Positions 23,961-35,642 of a stretch of DNA of 64,000 nucleotides are shown piece by piece. Source of the DNA: Toxonevra muliebris (Eukaryota > Arthropoda > Insecta > Diptera > Pallopteridae). Made by a program: the position numbers and the translations under genes. Numbering within the stretch: position 1 is the stretch's first letter; each line of letters starts with the position of its first letter. The stretch covers positions 12,910,708 to 12,974,707 of the forward strand of contig OY829329.1 of NCBI GenBank assembly GCA_963691655.1, in the 5' to 3' direction. A model generated the notes under the pieces. That model made no database searches, was not told where the DNA came from, and saw only the letters and a program-made list of their open reading frames with translations.

Positions 23961-24734
23961 GCATTGCGTTCTTTATAAAAAAAAAAAAAAAGAAAAAAAA
24001 GTTAATAAAAATTAATGCTTTCCTATAAATTTAACCTATACATATATGCGTTACTTAATTTTATGTGTTGCGTTAATTTGCGAATAGATCAAAGTCTATT
24101 ACCGAAGCATTTCGAATTAAATCTTTCACACTATAAAAACTTATAGCGCCTTCAATACATTTACACCGACAGACAGATGTACAGACAGATTAATCTACAC
24201 TATTACACTTAAATCACAAATTTGGGAAACCATTTTTTTTATACACCAAATGAAAAAAGAAAAAGAAAAAAACTAACAAGATACATTGTGAGCGCAATAA
24301 AAAGTGATTAATTGCTAAATGATTTATTGGCTACAACAAAAATTTGTTAAATTAAAAAAAAAAAATTAACAAAAATGGTTAAATGAAAGACGAAACCAAT
24401 GAACCGTTCAATTTTTTTTTTTGTGTAATTTATATTGGTAGTAGTTATGAGAAATTATATTAGTTTTATTGCTGGTAGGTTCATCATTGTGTCCTCCATT
24501 ACGCATCTGAGACCCTGAGCCTACTCGATGACTCGGCATATATACGGGCAGAAGCCAAATACCAACATATTTTAGATTTGAAACTCTAGATGCTAATAAA
24601 TGATTCTTCCCACAATTTTTTAGAAACATTTTTTAGTGTCAAGCAAATTTTCGAGGTCATTTAAAATATACTAAATTCTCTAAAAATTATTGAAAATATT
24701 CTAAAGTAAAAATTTTCGAAGTCTTCATCAATTA
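23961..24734. other. AT-rich non-coding sequence
   Basis: Mostly A/T runs. No feature recognised. Confidence 0.5.
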
Positions 24735-25665
24735 GGGTGACCAGATTTTTATTAGCCAATCGGGGGCACCTTAAATTTTATTTCTTCAACTACACAATCA
24801 CAATAGATTTTGTATTCTTATTAACGGCAACAAAATATTATCAAAAAAATATAAATAAATCTATCGAAATTCAAAAATTTTAAAAATATGCAAACATCTT
24901 AATACGCAAGAAATTTTTAGTCTTATACCAATATGTTACTTGGGAGCCTATAGTATTTTTCTACAAGGAACATTTTTGTCGAATGTGCTATACCGAAATT
25001 TCCACTTTTACATGCGATTTTCAACGAGTTTTTGATGACTATTTAAGATTTGTCCCACATATGGGGGTAAAAGTACAAGGTAAAGAAAGAGTCAGTTCAG
25101 GATATTTACTTCTCTCAGTTTTCTCTATATTTTTCCAATATAAGCTAACACGAATTTCAGTTCGACTGGATAACTAAATAGAGTTTCCGGATAAAATTCC
25201 ATGTAAATTCCAGGAAAATCAGACACATTAGAAAAAAAATGGTTGATACCATTTTACTGAGTATACCAAAATTATGTAGGTACCACAGTTTGATTTAATT
25301 CAATTAATATTTTTAAAATGGTTCAATTCAATCTTTTTATTTAATGTTGAAAAATTACGCACAATTTGCTTTATTTTTAAACCAATTCAAATATGACATA
25401 AAAATATAGAAAACACTATACAGAATATTTTTCGCAAAAAAAATTATTTTTTGTAAAATAAATTAATTGTTGGTATCATTTTTAGTAAAAACTTCACATG
25501 TGATTTCAAAATTTGTCTACACTTAGAACTACTTAGACTTTTTTCCAGTCAACTTTCATTTTTGATTTTTCATCTGTCCACATTTAAATTATATTCGCAC
25601 AACAACGCAGGACATGATTTCAAAATCGAAAACTGCCGCTGAAAATCGAACACGTCTGGTCACCC
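24735..25665. mobile_element. Candidate TIR element, 931 bp
   Basis: GGGTGACCAGA at 24735-24745 is matched by its exact reverse complement TCTGGTCACCC at 25655-25665. Flanks read CATCAATTA on the left and CATCACTA on the right, a possible degraded 8-bp duplication. There is no coding capacity. Short TIRs ending in GGGTGACCAGA are familiar from non-autonomous DNA transposons, but this pairing could be fortuitous. Confidence 0.4.
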
Positions 25666-26738
25666 CATCACTAAAAGTCTTAACAGAATTTTTGTTAAGG
25701 CATATACGCAGAATTAATAAGAGACAAATTATTATCTTCATTAAACAAATTCAAAAAAAAAAATTTTTTTCAAACAAATTTCTTCAAAATTGTTCAAGTT
25801 TTCATAAATTTCAATTCAAGGCAGTTCTGGTGACCAAACAATAAAAAATAATTTTTTTAAATGTGTTCATACAGAGTCTGCTCGAGGACTGCAATCCGGA
25901 TCTTTGCTGTTTCTGTGTTTCGATCATAATTTCTTTTTTTGGAATTTAAATTTTCTGATTTGCATGTGCAGCTTGCTAAATGTAACTCTTTCAGTATATT
26001 CGAAATCTTACTCATTTAGGCATTAATGCATCGACGCATAAATTTGTTATAAGAAGAGTTGTCGAAAAATTCTCGGCTGATCATAGTATTTAAACCACAT
26101 GGAGGGTTGCCCTTACACTCCGACTATTACACTAGTTTACAGCCAAAATTACCAATGAATACCATTATCCAATTCTCATGTAAAATTAGTCGCTAAGCCC
26201 GTAAATCAACTCCATTTTTAATGCTATGATGTGGTTTTGGAGATATCGCCAGTTGAATTTTTTTTATCGGAGCAAAAAAGGTTTGTCCACATAATAACAA
26301 ATACCTTGGAATCTGGGAACTCTATTTAAACAAACAGTATGTGAAATTAAAGATATTAAAATTTCTCATCTTACGTTTGTACATTTTGAATCGATTGGAT
26401 GAATTCGGCTTAGCACACTCCTTGCTTCATATTATATTCTATTGTCAAATGAGTCGATATATTTCGAAACCGCTTAACTCCACCTTCTATAGCATATATT
26501 TCTCCAACTTACAAATAATTTTAAATAAGATAAGCTTATTAGATAATGTCGAAAAAAGGAAATAAACATCGAATATTTTTTAAAATTCCTTGAGTCTTCG
26601 TATGCGTGCAAATCAAATAGGTCGAAGTCCCTGTGTGTCAATCAGATTACTTCACTGGAATTCACTTCTATTGAGTTTTTACAGTTTTCAGTATGCTTAC
26701 AAATTTTATTTTGTGAAAAGTTATTAAAATCACATAAC

Positions 26739-26812
26739 GTCGCCAGAGAATTGATTTGGCGTATGTGTATAAGTATTCCTATGCCTATACGCCAAATCAA
26801 TTCTCAGGCGAC
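26739..26812. ncRNA. Strong stem-loop, pre-miRNA-like or palindrome
   Basis: A 26-nt arm at 26739-26764, beginning GTCGCCAGAGAATTGATTTG, pairs with 26787-26812, leaving a 22-nt loop. Only one position (A opposite A) fails to pair. The size, about 74 nt, fits an insect miRNA precursor, but near-perfect pairing is also typical of a young inverted duplication or of hairpin siRNA sources. The strand cannot be decided. No known miRNA seed was recognised. Confidence 0.35.
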
Positions 26813-27708
26813 TATAAGACGAGAAACTTTTTCTTTAAGGTTATAAAAAATCGAAAAAATTTTTATGACTTATTTCGAACAAACATTCTTTCAAGAGTTT
26901 ATGTTCAAAATTTCAAGTCAATCCGAGCAGTAGATCGTAAGTAGCAACTCGATTTGTAGCGCGCTACTGTTCATGAATAAAGTGCTCTCAAAACTTTAAA
27001 CGTGATTTTCACCGAATGATGTTTTATGAAAAATACCTTTAGGGTGACCGCGATATCTCAAAAACTACTTGACCAATTCATCTAATTTTTTTTTTTGAAT
27101 TTTTTTCCCAGTTACAATACGGAGTACTTGAACGATAATTTTTTCATGTGCAGTATTTGTCTTAACTAATATTTTTTTTTAAATACATTTTTGAGACTCA
27201 AAAAATCGACTTTTTTTTTTTGCATCATGGTTTTCGTTTGAGAAAAAGGTTTTTTTTTCAAAATTTTTCGTTCAAATACTCGGCGCTATAGTACACAACT
27301 GTAAATTTTTTGTCTTTTTGATTACAGTTGAGTTGTTGGCATCCAATTGTGGTCACCGCCAGACTCTGCAGAAAAAACGCGCATCTGGACAAGAGCTACA
27401 ACTTCTACAATTTTCAATATTTTTTCATATCCGACCACACTTTTTTTTCGTAAGAATATGTACTATGTATACCTGTTATGCTAGTTTCAAATAACTTATT
27501 TCAAATAGTCCAACAAAAAATCACAAATATGCCAAAAGTTTCCCGTACCAAAACGTATATAACCCCTTAAAAATATCAAAACTGCCTAAGCCCAAAATAA
27601 AAACTGGTGCATTTTTAATTTAACTTTGCTTTGTTATTGTTTATTTCTAATTAATGTTTCTTAGAACAATATTCTAAATATTTTTGTAGTTTTTTTAGTA
27701 GCTACATA

Positions 27709-27860
27709 CACTAGTGGATCCAGGAGGGCCTCCCCTCCTCGTTTTTTGGAGTTAGAACTCCCTTTCCTCTCCCTCCCCCTTTAACGATAAAAATCTCATT
27801 TGATTTTAATTACGGGACGAAAAAGTTGAAAGTCATCTCTTAGGAAATCTTTCGATCCAA
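27709..27860 (+). mobile_element. hAT-like short repeat, partial
   Basis: Starts CACTAGTGGATCCAGGAGGG, followed by a pyrimidine tract and a degraded core (TTTAACGATAAAAATCTCAT). The right end is not clear. Confidence 0.5.
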
Positions 27861-28659
27861 TTTGAATTTTCCAAAAATGTTTTATGGCAGACTTAGGCAA
27901 TTTTGATATGTATCGACTCAAAATATAAGTATACTCAATGAATTTAATTTAAATATTCAATATTTTTTCAATCTGGGTGTCGTCTTTCTTGTAAATAGAC
28001 AACGGGATACGTATTAGTTCTCTTTAATGGGTTCCGAAAATGGTTTACTGATGCTTGACTAAATACGCCCATTGGTTGACCCAAGATATTGTTGTCCGGA
28101 CCTGGCAAAGTAGGGTTAATGAAAATATTACAACAACTAAAACTTTTGCAAGAGATATATTTATTTGAGCGTGTCAGTCTCCGATCAAAATCGAATCATT
28201 GCACTAATCATTCATATCATTTACATGAGTAGTTCCACTTCCATGTGTTTAATGGTGTCAACATTCTTCTCAGTTATTGCTATCAACATCCCATCTTAAC
28301 ATACAAACCATCATCATGTTTCTTACTATGGCTCTCTAATAACCAAGTATCAATATACATCCTTTACAACTAAATTTTGATTGCTTGCCTTACTATGCTT
28401 CCCCATATCGCTGCCTTAATTTGCTTAAGCCCTTTTCAAATTTTATTGGAGAAGCAAAAAACATTTTTGTATTTGGTGTACTATTTCCAGAATTTATAAT
28501 TTAAACTAAAAGAAAAGATTGCAAGTTTTCAGTGTAGGTTTCTAAAACTTCGATACAGGACACACTTTATCATAATCCATCGAAAACTCTATACTGAAAA
28601 ATTGATGTTAGGGCCTTGGCAAAATAAGGCAGAGATATATACCTTTTGAAGCATTTCTT

Positions 28660-29217
28660 TTGTATGCCAAAAAACTTACACATTCTGCCCAAAAACTACT
28701 ACTAACCATCCGCCTTCACACACAAACTGCCAGTGTGTTCTTTGCAATAGTTTCTCTGGTATACAGTTTCAAACATTTTCTTTGCATGGGAGGTGTCACG
28801 CATATTTTATTTATTCCATTCATTTTTTTTCTAGCATTTTCCATTGGCAATCAAAGCTATCTAACCACAAAAAATTTAGGAAATATACCTTATAAAACCA
28901 AGGTGGAACAGTCACTAACTCAAGTATACCCATACTTTATCCACAAAATTCCATTGACAAATCATATTATCATTCCAAATCTTAGTACTGCACTACAAAT
29001 AGTTTCTAAGATATACAATAATGAAAATTCAGGCTATATGGAAAGTTCCTCGCCGTCTTTTTCAATCCTAATCACATTTTTTTTTGTGGCGTGGTTTTGT
29101 CAACCAATGTGGGTAAACGATTCTAGAAATATATATAAAAGCATTAGAGTTGAGGGGAAAAGGCCACGCCTATCCATATTTTTTCATAGAATGCCATTGA
29201 CAAATAACTTTTTTTAG
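28660..29217 (+). other. 185-codon open frame, doubtful
   Basis: The open frame is long for this AT-rich sequence and hydrophobic in places. It has no recognisable domain, no flanking splice or start context that stands out, and a locally repeated segment: CCATTGACAAAT occurs near 28952 and again near 29192 within two related stretches of about 35 bp. I regard it as chance or as the inside of an unknown repeat, not as a gene. Confidence 0.2.
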
Positions 29218-29301
29218 AGACATATGTCCATGAAATCAAGTTACAGTTTTATATAATAGTAAAAAAAAATAATTATTTGTTTAAAAAAAGAATCGCTTGG
29301 C

Positions 29302-29440
29302 GGTTCACCTGTGTGGGATTCGAACTCACGACACCAAAAAAAATTCACAATTTCATTGCACAACCACAAATTTACCCTCCTTTTTAACTCACTAAGCCAC
29401 AAAACTTCACAAAATAGTGTGATCACATTAGTAATATATA
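29302..29440 (-). mobile_element. tRNA-like SINE copy A
   Basis: On the minus strand TGGCTTAGTGAG (29388-29399) resembles a Pol III A box, and GTTCGAATCCCAC (29313-29325) resembles a tRNA B box and T-arm. About 60 nt lie between them, long for a tRNA, so this is not a functional tRNA gene. Upstream it shares ATTACTAATNTGATCACA with copy B, indicating a common origin. Confidence 0.55.
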
Positions 29441-29540
29441 ATAATGTCTTTTGTGTGTTTGTCGGTATTTGTTTTATGTTGTATATTTTTTTTTCCACCA
29501 CACCAATAAAAAAAAATATATATTGGAAAAAAATTATTTG

Positions 29541-29667
29541 GTCCCGCTTCAAGTGGGACTCGAACCAACTATACCACAACTCTTTCCTACATCCACTACT
29601 TTACCTTCCCTTCTAACCAACTCATCCACACACCACTCTGAAATACTGTGATCAAATTAGTAATATG
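29541..29667 (-). mobile_element. tRNA-like SINE copy B
   Basis: On the minus strand TGGATGAGTTGG (29617-29628) and GGTTCGAGTCCC (29555-29566) give A- and B-box-like elements, the B box exactly matching GGTTCGANTCC. It is homologous to copy A along the whole head (shared GTTA-AAGGGA-GGTAAA and GTGG blocks) and lies in the same orientation about 230 bp upstream on that strand. Confidence 0.55.
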
Positions 29668-29925
29668 TAGTTACATTCATGCAAATGAAAAAGAATTTCA
29701 AACGCAAAGCTCATACGCATTCTCTTCTGCTTTGTGTTTGTGTGGTGGAAATCACAGGGAGCGAAATAAAAAAATCTTTGGCTTTGATTCTAAGAAAAAT
29801 ATAAATATTAACAATAAAAAATGCAAGGAGAACAAATTTTTAATATAAAAATGCATTTTACAGGTAAACTATTAACTTTAGATATATGCCACCACTGACT
29901 TTATTTTAGAAAACGATAAGATCTA

Positions 29926-31216
29926 CAGGGTGACAATTGTAAAGTGACGCAAGTTTAATACTCTGCAGCAAGCTTTGCCATTTACCGTTACTTTAATTTA
30001 AAAAGCAAATTCATTCATCATTGGCTTTGCTTTTAATTTCATTTGAATTTTTGTTATTACATTTTGAAATTTCCATAAAAATGGACAAGGAAAATATTCG
30101 TCGTGAAATTATGAAATTTCATTTGGCAAATTATAGTAGCCGTCAAATTGCAAAGGCTTTAAATTTGTCAAGTCGTACGGTAGACCGAGCTATTATTTGA
30201 TATAATGAAACTGGGGGTTTTGGAGATAGAGACCGGGGAAAATTTTCAACAGTTGCCACTACTGGTTTAACAGAAAAAATTCGTAAACGAATCAAGCGAA
30301 ATCCAAGGCGCTCAATGAGAAAAATCGCTAAGGAAGTGCGAGTAAACCGTGAAACAGTGCTAATCATTGCAAAATCAAAGCTTAATCTTAAGCCGTACAA
30401 GCTCCGAAAAGCTCAAGATCTGACACAAAAAAAGAAAGATTTCCGACTGCAAAGATGCAAGGCGTTGCTACGCTCCTCCATGTTAAAAAATGTTGAAAAT
30501 ATCTTGTTTACAGATGAAAAAATTTTCACGGTTGAACAACATTTCAATGCGCAAAATGACCGAATGTGGCTAACATCATCATCGACTGTTAGACTGAGGA
30601 CTGTTGGCCGAGTTCAAAAGCCAGCTTCCGTTATGGTATGGGCTGGAGTTTCCGCTAATGCCAGAACCCCTCTAATATTCGTTGAAGAGGGTGTTAAAAT
30701 TGACCAGGTTGTTTATCGGAGCATTTTAAATGAACATGTTCTTCCCTGGGCCCAAGATACATTTGGAAATGAAAACTGGACTTTCCAGCAAGATTCTGCA
30801 CCTTCCCACATGGCAAAATTAACGCAAACATGGATAAAACACAATTTTTCTGGATTCATAACATCTCAAGAATGGCCACCATACTCCCTAGACTTGAATC
30901 CAATAGACTATTCTATTTGGAGTATTTTAGAGAGTAAGGCTTGTGCATCTCAACACCACAGTCTGGAGTCGCTGACAAATTCATTAGAGAAAGCCTGGAC
31001 TGAAATTGATCAGGAAGTCCTGCGGCGAACAGTCCTACGATTTCCGGATCGATTGAAGGCATGTGTGCAGGCTAAAGGAGGTTATATTGAATGAGGTGGG
31101 GTTCAAATTAATGCTTATATATTCAGCAATGTTAACACTTAATTGTACTTAATGGAAGTACGTCCTTTTGAAAATAACTGCTGATATGTGTGCGTCACTT
31201 TACGATTGTCACCCTG
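29926..31216 (+). mobile_element. Full-length Tc1/mariner element, DD37D (maT-like), 1291 bp
   Basis: The 25-bp terminal inverted repeats begin CAGGGTGACAATTGTAAAGT at 29926 and end with the inverted copy at 31192-31216. They differ at one position. Each end is flanked by TA (29924-29925 and 31217-31218), the target-site duplication of this superfamily. A single transposase frame occupies most of the interior. Both TIRs, the TA duplication and a nearly open frame show a comparatively recent insertion, the youngest-looking DNA transposon in this window. Confidence 0.95.
30081..31094 (+). pseudogene. DD37D transposase with one premature stop
   Basis: The ATG at 30081 opens a 337-codon frame, a normal length for mariner-like transposases, ended by TGA at 31092. 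The N-terminus (about residues 5-120) holds two helix-turn-helix segments, one including SRQIAKALNLSSRTVDRAI and one RSMRKIAKEVRVNRETV. The catalytic triad is present: D145 in LFTDEKIF, D238 in FQQDSAPSH and D276 in LDLNPIDYS. There are 37 residues between the last two, which defines the DD37D (maT) group of Tc1/mariner. Codon 40 is TGA (30198-30200), plausibly a C-to-T change in a CGA codon. No frameshift was seen. As read, only a 39-residue peptide or a product restarted further in could be made, so the copy is probably inactive but could still be mobilised in trans. Confidence 0.93.
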
Positions 31217-31218
31217 TA

Positions 31219-33788
31219 TAATCTTTCCATACATAATTTTTATGTACCTCTTATAGTTTAAGCAGCATTTTGCATTAAGTAGCTAAATTTTATAAAAAGC
31301 TGACTTTGGTCCAAATAATGGTCTATATTAAAGAAATTATTTGAAATTAACTTAAAATAAATATCGACTTAACTTAACAAATGTCCAAAGCAATTACATA
31401 CTAAATTTCATGACAATCCGTTGCTAAAGATAGAAGCCTATTAGGACTAAACATTTAACAACGCTCTATTTTATATATATAGATTTGCCACAATTTTGAT
31501 TTAATTTCTCCACTACTTGATTACTCAATTCTATTCAATAATCGCTCTCTATTCCCATACTCTCTAATTATAATCAAGCCTGATTACCCAACCTCTTAAA
31601 GGCCTGGCCATGATAATCAAATGAAATTGCAGTTTCATTCAACAAAGAATATACCATACAACCTGAAAAGTCAATGTCTCCACAAATAACAAAAAAAAAG
31701 AAAAAAAAATTTAAACTGTCACTAGCTCTTATGCATATTAAACAAAAACAAAATGATACAGTAGTAACGTGTAGTACTTCTTCCAGTTAGTACATAATTA
31801 TATCTAGAAAAAGTACAATGTAAAAGACAAGACAAGCCAAGTTGAATGTCTTCTTAAACAAATTTATTTTACTCTTCTTCCTGTCAAGTTTCTTCTTTTT
31901 TTTATGTATGCAACTGGATGCAGTTCAGTCACTGTTACACAAACAGTAGTTTCTTTTGTCTTTACACATTTTGTAAAAAACGTAATTATATTTACTTTTC
32001 TTTTTATAAAATACATAGATAACAAAAAAAAAAAAAAAAAGAGGGGGAAAAAAAGAAGAAATAGCTCAACATTTTACAAGGTGAAAAAGCCAAAAAGAGA
32101 TAAGCTATTGGCATCTTCCAACTGTATACTATGATAATTTAAATAAAATATTAAAAAAAAAAACAGTTGTATATGAGTGGAATGTCGTATGGAAATGTAA
32201 TAAAATAGCTTAATTAAAGTATGTAAACTTTAAATATTGTTATTTGCTTCTTTTTTTTTCGTAAGATAACAAAAGAATTTTTAATGTTTTATTAAGCTAA
32301 AGTTACTCAATCTTAAAAGTTGAGAAACAGTTTTAAATGAGATAATACAATAGCAGTTAAAAATTATTACAAATATTATTTCTTTGAGTGTATAATATAT
32401 TTACATATCTATAAAGTTAAATTGAAACATATTAGCTTTATACCTTAAAATGAATCAGTCAGACAAGTGCTTAAGAAATAATAAGTTGAAAGAGAAAATC
32501 AATCAATAGTAAACGCTCTAATGTGCTAAGTAACATAAAAAGGGGCGGTAATCCAATTAAATTTTTATTTTTTTTCTTTGCTGGTATGAATTCCTGACCC
32601 AATTAGGCTTTTCAGCCTAATGGCGCCTACCATTGTTCTGAAATAAAATTTAAACAAAATGACGTTATTTTATACTTTCTTTTCCTTTTTTTTTTTTTGT
32701 ATTGTTTTTGACTCCAAAATTCAAGATCAAAGATCAGTGATCTGCAAGCTGTAGCTACATACATTCACATAAAAAAAAAGCTCTTCAACAAAAATTTCCG
32801 TATTTATTATGCCAATAAAGTTTACTTACTTGCTTCAAACGAAAAACAAACAAACAAACAAACAAACATTTCAGATATATGGTCGGAAAGACATAAATCT
32901 TTTTTGATACATAAAGGTTTTTTTTCTTTGACAAGATCAAAGGCGGTAAATTTCCGTAAGAAACCAAAATTAGTCATAGAATTTAGAGCGAAGAGTTTTG
33001 ATAGATTTTATTTCTTCTTGGTAATTAATATTTATCAAAAAAAGAAAAAAAAAAAAAAACTGCCTTGATTTTTATGTTACACTATTTTAAGTTTGCGGTA
33101 TATGCTTAAACTGATCTTTTCTTGATTGGTGATCTTCGGTGAACAGTGATTTAGTTTCTTCTTGTTACTTGATATCAAACAAAAAGTTGCTTGGATTTTT
33201 TTTTTCACGTTTATTTTGGTGTTTGCTCAATTTATTTTTCAGTGATCAGTGATCTTCAGCTATAATAAATTCATACTTAGTTATTGCTCAAACTATCTTT
33301 TAGTGATTGGTAATCTTCAGCCATAAATTCATCTCATTTCGTTGTCTCATTTACTTTAAAGTAGATTTCACTTATCTTGTATAAAGCTTTTTACCATCAA
33401 GTAATGAGATGTTATCAGCAGCGGTAATAAAAAATAATCTTTATGTTAACTTTTGCCATTGAACTAGTTTTTTAGTTTGCATTTGATTTATTTATACTGA
33501 TCTTGAAATTGATCTCCATTTGTCATTCCAGGAAGTGAAATTTCTAGTTTCGTATTTTTATATAAAATTTAAATAAAAAAAAATTTTTAAGTATAAAAGT
33601 ATTTTTCTTTTAGGCCTATAGAGATTTATAAACTCATACAGATCGTCTTGAAAATTTGTAGATGGAAGTTTTAGTAGGTATGAAAATATTTCCATGATTT
33701 AAAACAACAAAAGTGGGTCGCATGCAATAGGAAATTGATGGATGAATAGTTCACCGAAATCGCTATCAATTTTATCTCTACCGATATG
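31219..33788. other. AT-rich non-coding sequence
   Basis: The first 250 bp resemble an older repeat into which the DD37D element inserted (TTCATGACAATCCGTTGCTA near 31408 is a phrase often met in insect repeats). After that come A/T runs, an (AACA)n tract at 32845-32870 and several GTGATCTTCAG-like motifs at 32730-33320. No genes. Confidence 0.45.
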
Positions 33789-34304
33789 CACGGTTGCTAC
33801 TTTGGTACAATTCTACCAAAACTGGTAATTTATTTTCCATTTATCTGCGCTTGGTTAATTGGTACATGTTTTTAAAATTTGGTATATTCTGTGGGCAAAG
33901 TTAGCTTTCATAGTAATCAAGAATTGTAAACATATTTTCAAAATACTTTACAAATTAGAAAATTGTTCAGACTTAGTAATTTTTTGGCAAAAAGTAAGTT
34001 GTATTAAAAATGGAATAGACGAAATGTGGTTTGAAGAATTGACTAAATTTATATTCATGTTAATGAGCTCATAGCTCAGCTAATGCTGAAAGAAAATTTT
34101 TTGACTTTAGTCTAATATAAAAAAAAAACAATTAAGGAATAAATTAGAATTCAATACTCTTATTAATATAATGTTTTATAATAAACTGACAAAAAGTTTT
34201 TAGTAAAAATATTTATTCTATATGATAAAATAGTACATTTTTCCCCCATTTGGTACATTTTTTGTAAATATTGGTACAAAATAAAATGAGTAAGTGGCAA
34301 CTTT
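33789..34304. mobile_element. Candidate hAT-like MITE
   Basis: The left end has CGGTTGCTACTTTGGTACAA and the right region, GTACAAAATA...AAGTGGCAAC, is its rough inverse; both ends share GTTGCYACTT and GGTACAA. No coding capacity. The right boundary and any duplication are uncertain. Confidence 0.35.
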
Positions 34305-34381
34305 TCAAAACTCCATATTAATTATCCTCGACTCAAACCGTATATTAGCTATGCCATCTGTTAGTTAACACCGTACTCCTT

Positions 34382-34535
34382 ATTTATACACCAACCTGAA
34401 AGTATGCTGTACCATAATTATTGTATAATAATAATATTTATACACCAGCCTGAAAGTATGCTGTACTATAATTATTGGATAATAATATTTATACCCCAGC
34501 CTGAAAATATGCTGTACTGTAATTATAGTGTCTGT
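34382..34535. repeat. Three-copy tandem repeat, 51-54 bp unit
   Basis: Units start at 34382, 34436 and 34487. Each contains ATTTATAC-CCAGCCTGAAA and TATGCTGTAC-ATAATTAT with few differences. Confidence 0.85.
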
Positions 34536-34639
34536 TAAGTTGGTACATCTGTAGTTGATATTCTCTCTCAATCTTAGCGTCATAGCTTGACATTTGCAAA
34601 AGTTACGTAGTCAAGAGTACATCTATCTCTGTGTGTGTT

Positions 34640-35358
34640 GGCCATTTTTTTTACAATTTTATTAAATTGTGTTGTATTAAATTTTGCTTAAAAAACGGAT
34701 TTAATGGCGCGCAAACATTGGAAATGTTGGAAAAGTGTTTTGGTAACGATTCTCTAAAGAAAACGGTCGTTTACCAGTGGCACGAGCGGTTCAAAAGTGG
34801 TCGTGAGCCAATCGAAGATGATGAACGCAGTGGCAGACCATTGACATCGAAAACCGACGAAAACGTTGATAAAGTAAAAGAAATTTTTGTCAATAATTGC
34901 AAATTAACCATCAGAGAGTGTTATTTGGCGTTATGAGGCGTTTGAGAGAAGCAATTTGCCGAAAGAGACCAGAATTGTGGACAGAAAACTCGAGAATTTT
35001 GCACAATGAAACGCACCGTCGTAATTTTTTGACGACAAATGCAACAAATACCATCCAACAGCCACCGAATTCACCTGCTTTCGCTCCCTGTGACTTCTTT
35101 CTATTCAATCGAGTTAAAAAACCATTACGGGGAATGCGTTTCAGCAGCCGAGAGGAAGTAATGGAAAAATCGCAGGAAACACTGATGGGCATACCGAAAA
35201 CCGAATATAAAATTTGTTTCGCGGATTGGATCTAGCGCTGGCATAAGTGTGTTGCAGTCGATGGGGATTACGTTGAAGGGAATTATATAGATTTAGATGA
35301 ATAAACTTGTATTTTTAATTTTCAGAATAAATTCCGGGAACTTTTTGATCAAGGTGGT
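34640..35358 (+). pseudogene. Internally deleted mariner transposase
   Basis: The N-terminal part includes NGFNGAQTLEMLEKCFG and VVYQWHERFKSGREPIEDD, the conserved helix-turn-helix and linker of mariner, ending near KLTIREC at 34918. The next recognisable residues (MRRLREAICRKRPELW) belong well past the first catalytic aspartate, so several hundred bases are missing. The second-aspartate block is eroded, the third survives as FAPCDFFLFNRVKKPLRG, and the C-terminus with RWHKC-VDGDYVEGN follows after a stop. The 3' end near 35328-35358 (CCGGGAACTTTTTGATCAAG) looks like a mariner TIR; I could not find the matching 5' TIR. Non-functional. Confidence 0.85.
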
Positions 35359-35642
35359 ATACCATATATTAGATATTTTATATTGAATTGTCATCCAGTT
35401 CTGAGCTATATTTAAAGTTTCAAGTCTTAAGCTCATCAGGAAGTTAGTTTAAAATCGATTGCAAAGTACCACCCACCCGAACAGACAGACGGAATGGCAG
35501 ACACCATTAAAAGTGATGTGATATTAACGTGGTAAAATAGAATAAGATTTTTGACACAAATTGATACAAATATTTTTTTTTTTTTAATCACGCAATAATT
35601 TATTCATCTCTCTATGATAAAATCTGTATCTGAAGACAAATA

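Larger units (their letters stand above)
25666..28650. other. AT-rich non-coding sequence
   Basis: Apart from the hairpin at 26739-26812 and the short repeat at 27709, there is no recognised gene or element. Small open frames such as 26341-26565 show no domain. Confidence 0.5.

Noticed and set aside
27044..27360. TIR element with GGTGACC ends
   Set aside because: The shared end is only seven bases and nearly palindromic, so pairing is not meaningful.
28660..29217. 185-codon open frame as a membrane protein gene
   Set aside because: No domain, AT-driven hydrophobicity and a locally repeated segment; chance is a better explanation.
29302..29667. Two functional tRNA genes on the minus strand
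   Set aside because: A- and B-box spacing is too long and no acceptor stem or anticodon arm can be formed convincingly; SINE heads fit better.
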